Assembly: GCA_016716135.1 (NCBI GenBank)
Contig: JADJWX010000011.1
Coordinates: forward strand, 62,001 to 126,000
DNA length: 64,000 nt
Direction of reading: 5' to 3'
From: Lewinellaceae bacterium
GTDB lineage: Bacteria; Bacteroidota; Bacteroidia; Chitinophagales; Saprospiraceae
Part shown: positions 63,118 through 64,000 of the stretch, piece by piece
How positions within the stretch are numbered: the stretch's first letter is position 1
How the letters are laid out: the number at the start of each line of letters is the position of its first letter
Notes under the pieces: model-generated
The model's database searches: none
What the model saw: the letters and a program-made list of their open reading frames with translations, nothing else
What the model was told of the DNA's origin: nothing
Program-made: the position numbers and the translations under genes

Positions 63118-63213
63118 CCTGTTTGCCAGAAAACTGACCCTCCGCTCTTGCTTCGAATGCATAAAACCAACAGCGATTTTGCGTTTTATGCAACAAAAAC
63201 TATTTCTCAATTT

Positions 63214-63241
63214 TTGCGTTTGAGGAGAAATTCTATTTTTG
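63214..63241 (+). promoter_or_regulatory. Promoter-like site upstream of queA
   Basis: TTG (63214-63216), a 17-base spacer and TATTTTTG (63234-63241). It would give a leader of about 215 bases before queA, in which no structure was recognised. Confidence 0.5.
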
Positions 63242-63462
63242 CAGGCATTTTCCGGCACCGAAAGCGCAACTATTTTGAGAAACAGATTCTGTTTCAGTCT
63301 TAAATTTCACAAAATCGCGCACTTTTTTGCACTAAAACCGGCAAAACACCCAATAAGCAAAATTAAATTATTTATTGTGTGGCCCCCAAGTGCTGCTAAA
63401 ATCAATCGATTGGTTTCTCTGGCAACCTGGCAGTCTTGGCAAACCCAACACATTATCAAATT

Positions 63463-64000
63463 ATGCGGACAAAACTAAGCAGCTTCCATTTTGACCTCCC
63501 CGATGAACTCATCGCACAATATCCCGCTACCGAACGCGACCAAAGTCGCCTGATGGTGGTCCATCGCGATACCGGCAAAATTGAACACAAGGTATTTAAG
63601 GATATTCTGGAATATTTTGACGAGGGTGATGTTATGATTTTTAACAACACCAAGGTTTTTCCGGCCCGGCTGTACGGGCAAAAAGAAAAGACCGGAGCAA
63701 AAATTGAAGTGTTTTTATTACGGGAACTTAACCATGATGCACGCCTTTGGGATGTTTTGGTTGACCCTGCGCGCAAAATCCGGGTTGGCAACAAACTCTA
63801 TTTTGAAGATGAAAACGGTGAAGATGCCCTCGTCGCAGAAGTGGTCGATAACACCACTTCACGCGGCCGCACGATCCGTTTCCTGTTCGACGGCGCTGAG
63901 GAAGAATTCCAGCATGAGTTGTCGAAACTAGGCAATACACCGCTTCCCAAATACATTGACCGGGACCCTGAGCCCATTGACCGGGAACGGTATCAAACAA
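63463..64000 (+). CDS. queA: S-adenosylmethionine:tRNA ribosyltransferase-isomerase, 5' part
   Basis: The protein is 179 residues, cut by the right window edge (the full protein is usually about 350). It shows FHFDLPDELIAQYPATERDQSRLMV, FNNTKVFPARLYG, WDVLVDPARKIRVG and LGNTPLPKYI, the N-terminal signature of QueA. The enzyme transfers the ribosyl moiety of SAM to 7-aminomethyl-7-deazaguanine in the wobble position of tRNA on the way to queuosine. The start is the ATG at 63463. Confidence 0.96.
   Translation, partial: MRTKLSSFHFDLPDELIAQYPATERDQSRLMVVHRDTGKIEHKVFKDILEYFDEGDVMIFNNTKVFPARLYGQKEKTGAKIEVFLLRELNHDARLWDVLVDPARKIRVGNKLYFEDENGEDALVAEVVDNTTSRGRTIRFLFDGAEEEFQHELSKLGNTPLPKYIDRDPEPIDRERYQT

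Overview
The window is chromosomal DNA from a member of the Bacteroidota, most likely a Saprospiria-type organism. The grounds are: many exported proteins ending in type IX secretion (T9SS) sorting domains of type A and type B; PorV/PorQ-like and PorP/SprF outer-membrane genes; a Bacteroidota-type histone H1-like protein; LytS/LytTR signalling; and repeated promoter-like sites of the Bacteroidota form TTG-N17..23-TAnnTTTG. Composition is moderately GC-rich, with a visibly AT-richer stretch at about 43.2-49.4 kb. No phage, insertion sequence or CRISPR array was seen.

Layout. 0-7.5 kb: partial engB, a small beta-barrel protein, a secreted propeller-like protein, lpdA, an MFS transporter, a NUDIX hydrolase, a frameshifted SGNH hydrolase and two small overlapping membrane-protein genes. 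7.6-12.1 kb: two convergent paralogous T9SS type B proteins whose stop codons abut inside a 30-bp perfect palindrome. 12.1-17.7 kb: a Sua5/YrdC enzyme, a frameshifted lipoprotein, a bile-acid:Na+ symporter family protein, a cobalamin riboswitch ahead of a surface propeller lipoprotein, an amidase and a DinB-like protein. 17.8-21.3 kb: tandem M43-like metalloproteases, the second broken exactly in its zinc-binding motif, then yraN. 21.4-27.3 kb: a choice-of-anchor-B protein, dapB, ftsE-like, a small protein, and a LytS kinase with a LytTR regulator. 27.4-39.6 kb: mostly housekeeping genes (sucC, sixA, rlmH, rhomboid, trxA, nnr, CoA transferase, mrp, holA, 3-hydroxyacyl-CoA dehydrogenase) plus a SWIM zinc-finger protein. 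39.7-43.1 kb: an EAD11-like/TPR protein, a barrel protein and a GH1 glycosidase. 43.2-49.4 kb: two candidate structured RNAs, a PorV/PorQ-like gene, another choice-of-anchor-B gene, a GT9 glycosyltransferase, a CotH-like protein and tRNA-Leu(CAG). 49.4-59.8 kb: an H1-like gene, a PorP/SprF gene and a 3048-residue adhesin-like protein containing 22 exact 80-residue repeats. 60.3-64 kb: a DUF1573 protein, typA and partial queA.

The dominant theme is cell-surface and secretion biology. The T9SS cargo (type A and type B C-termini) sits beside outer-membrane partners, and the giant repeat protein is immediately followed by a PorP/SprF gene, as in SprB-SprF type adhesin modules. The most unusual signals are the indel-free 22 x 240-bp array, the shared-stop palindrome of the convergent paralogs, the B12 riboswitch serving an apparently lone lipoprotein, two small-RNA candidates with their own promoter and terminator, a possible conflict-system (EAD11) N-terminus on a TPR protein, and three frameshifted genes that all encode exported proteins. 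I ran no searches; family names rest on motif recognition.
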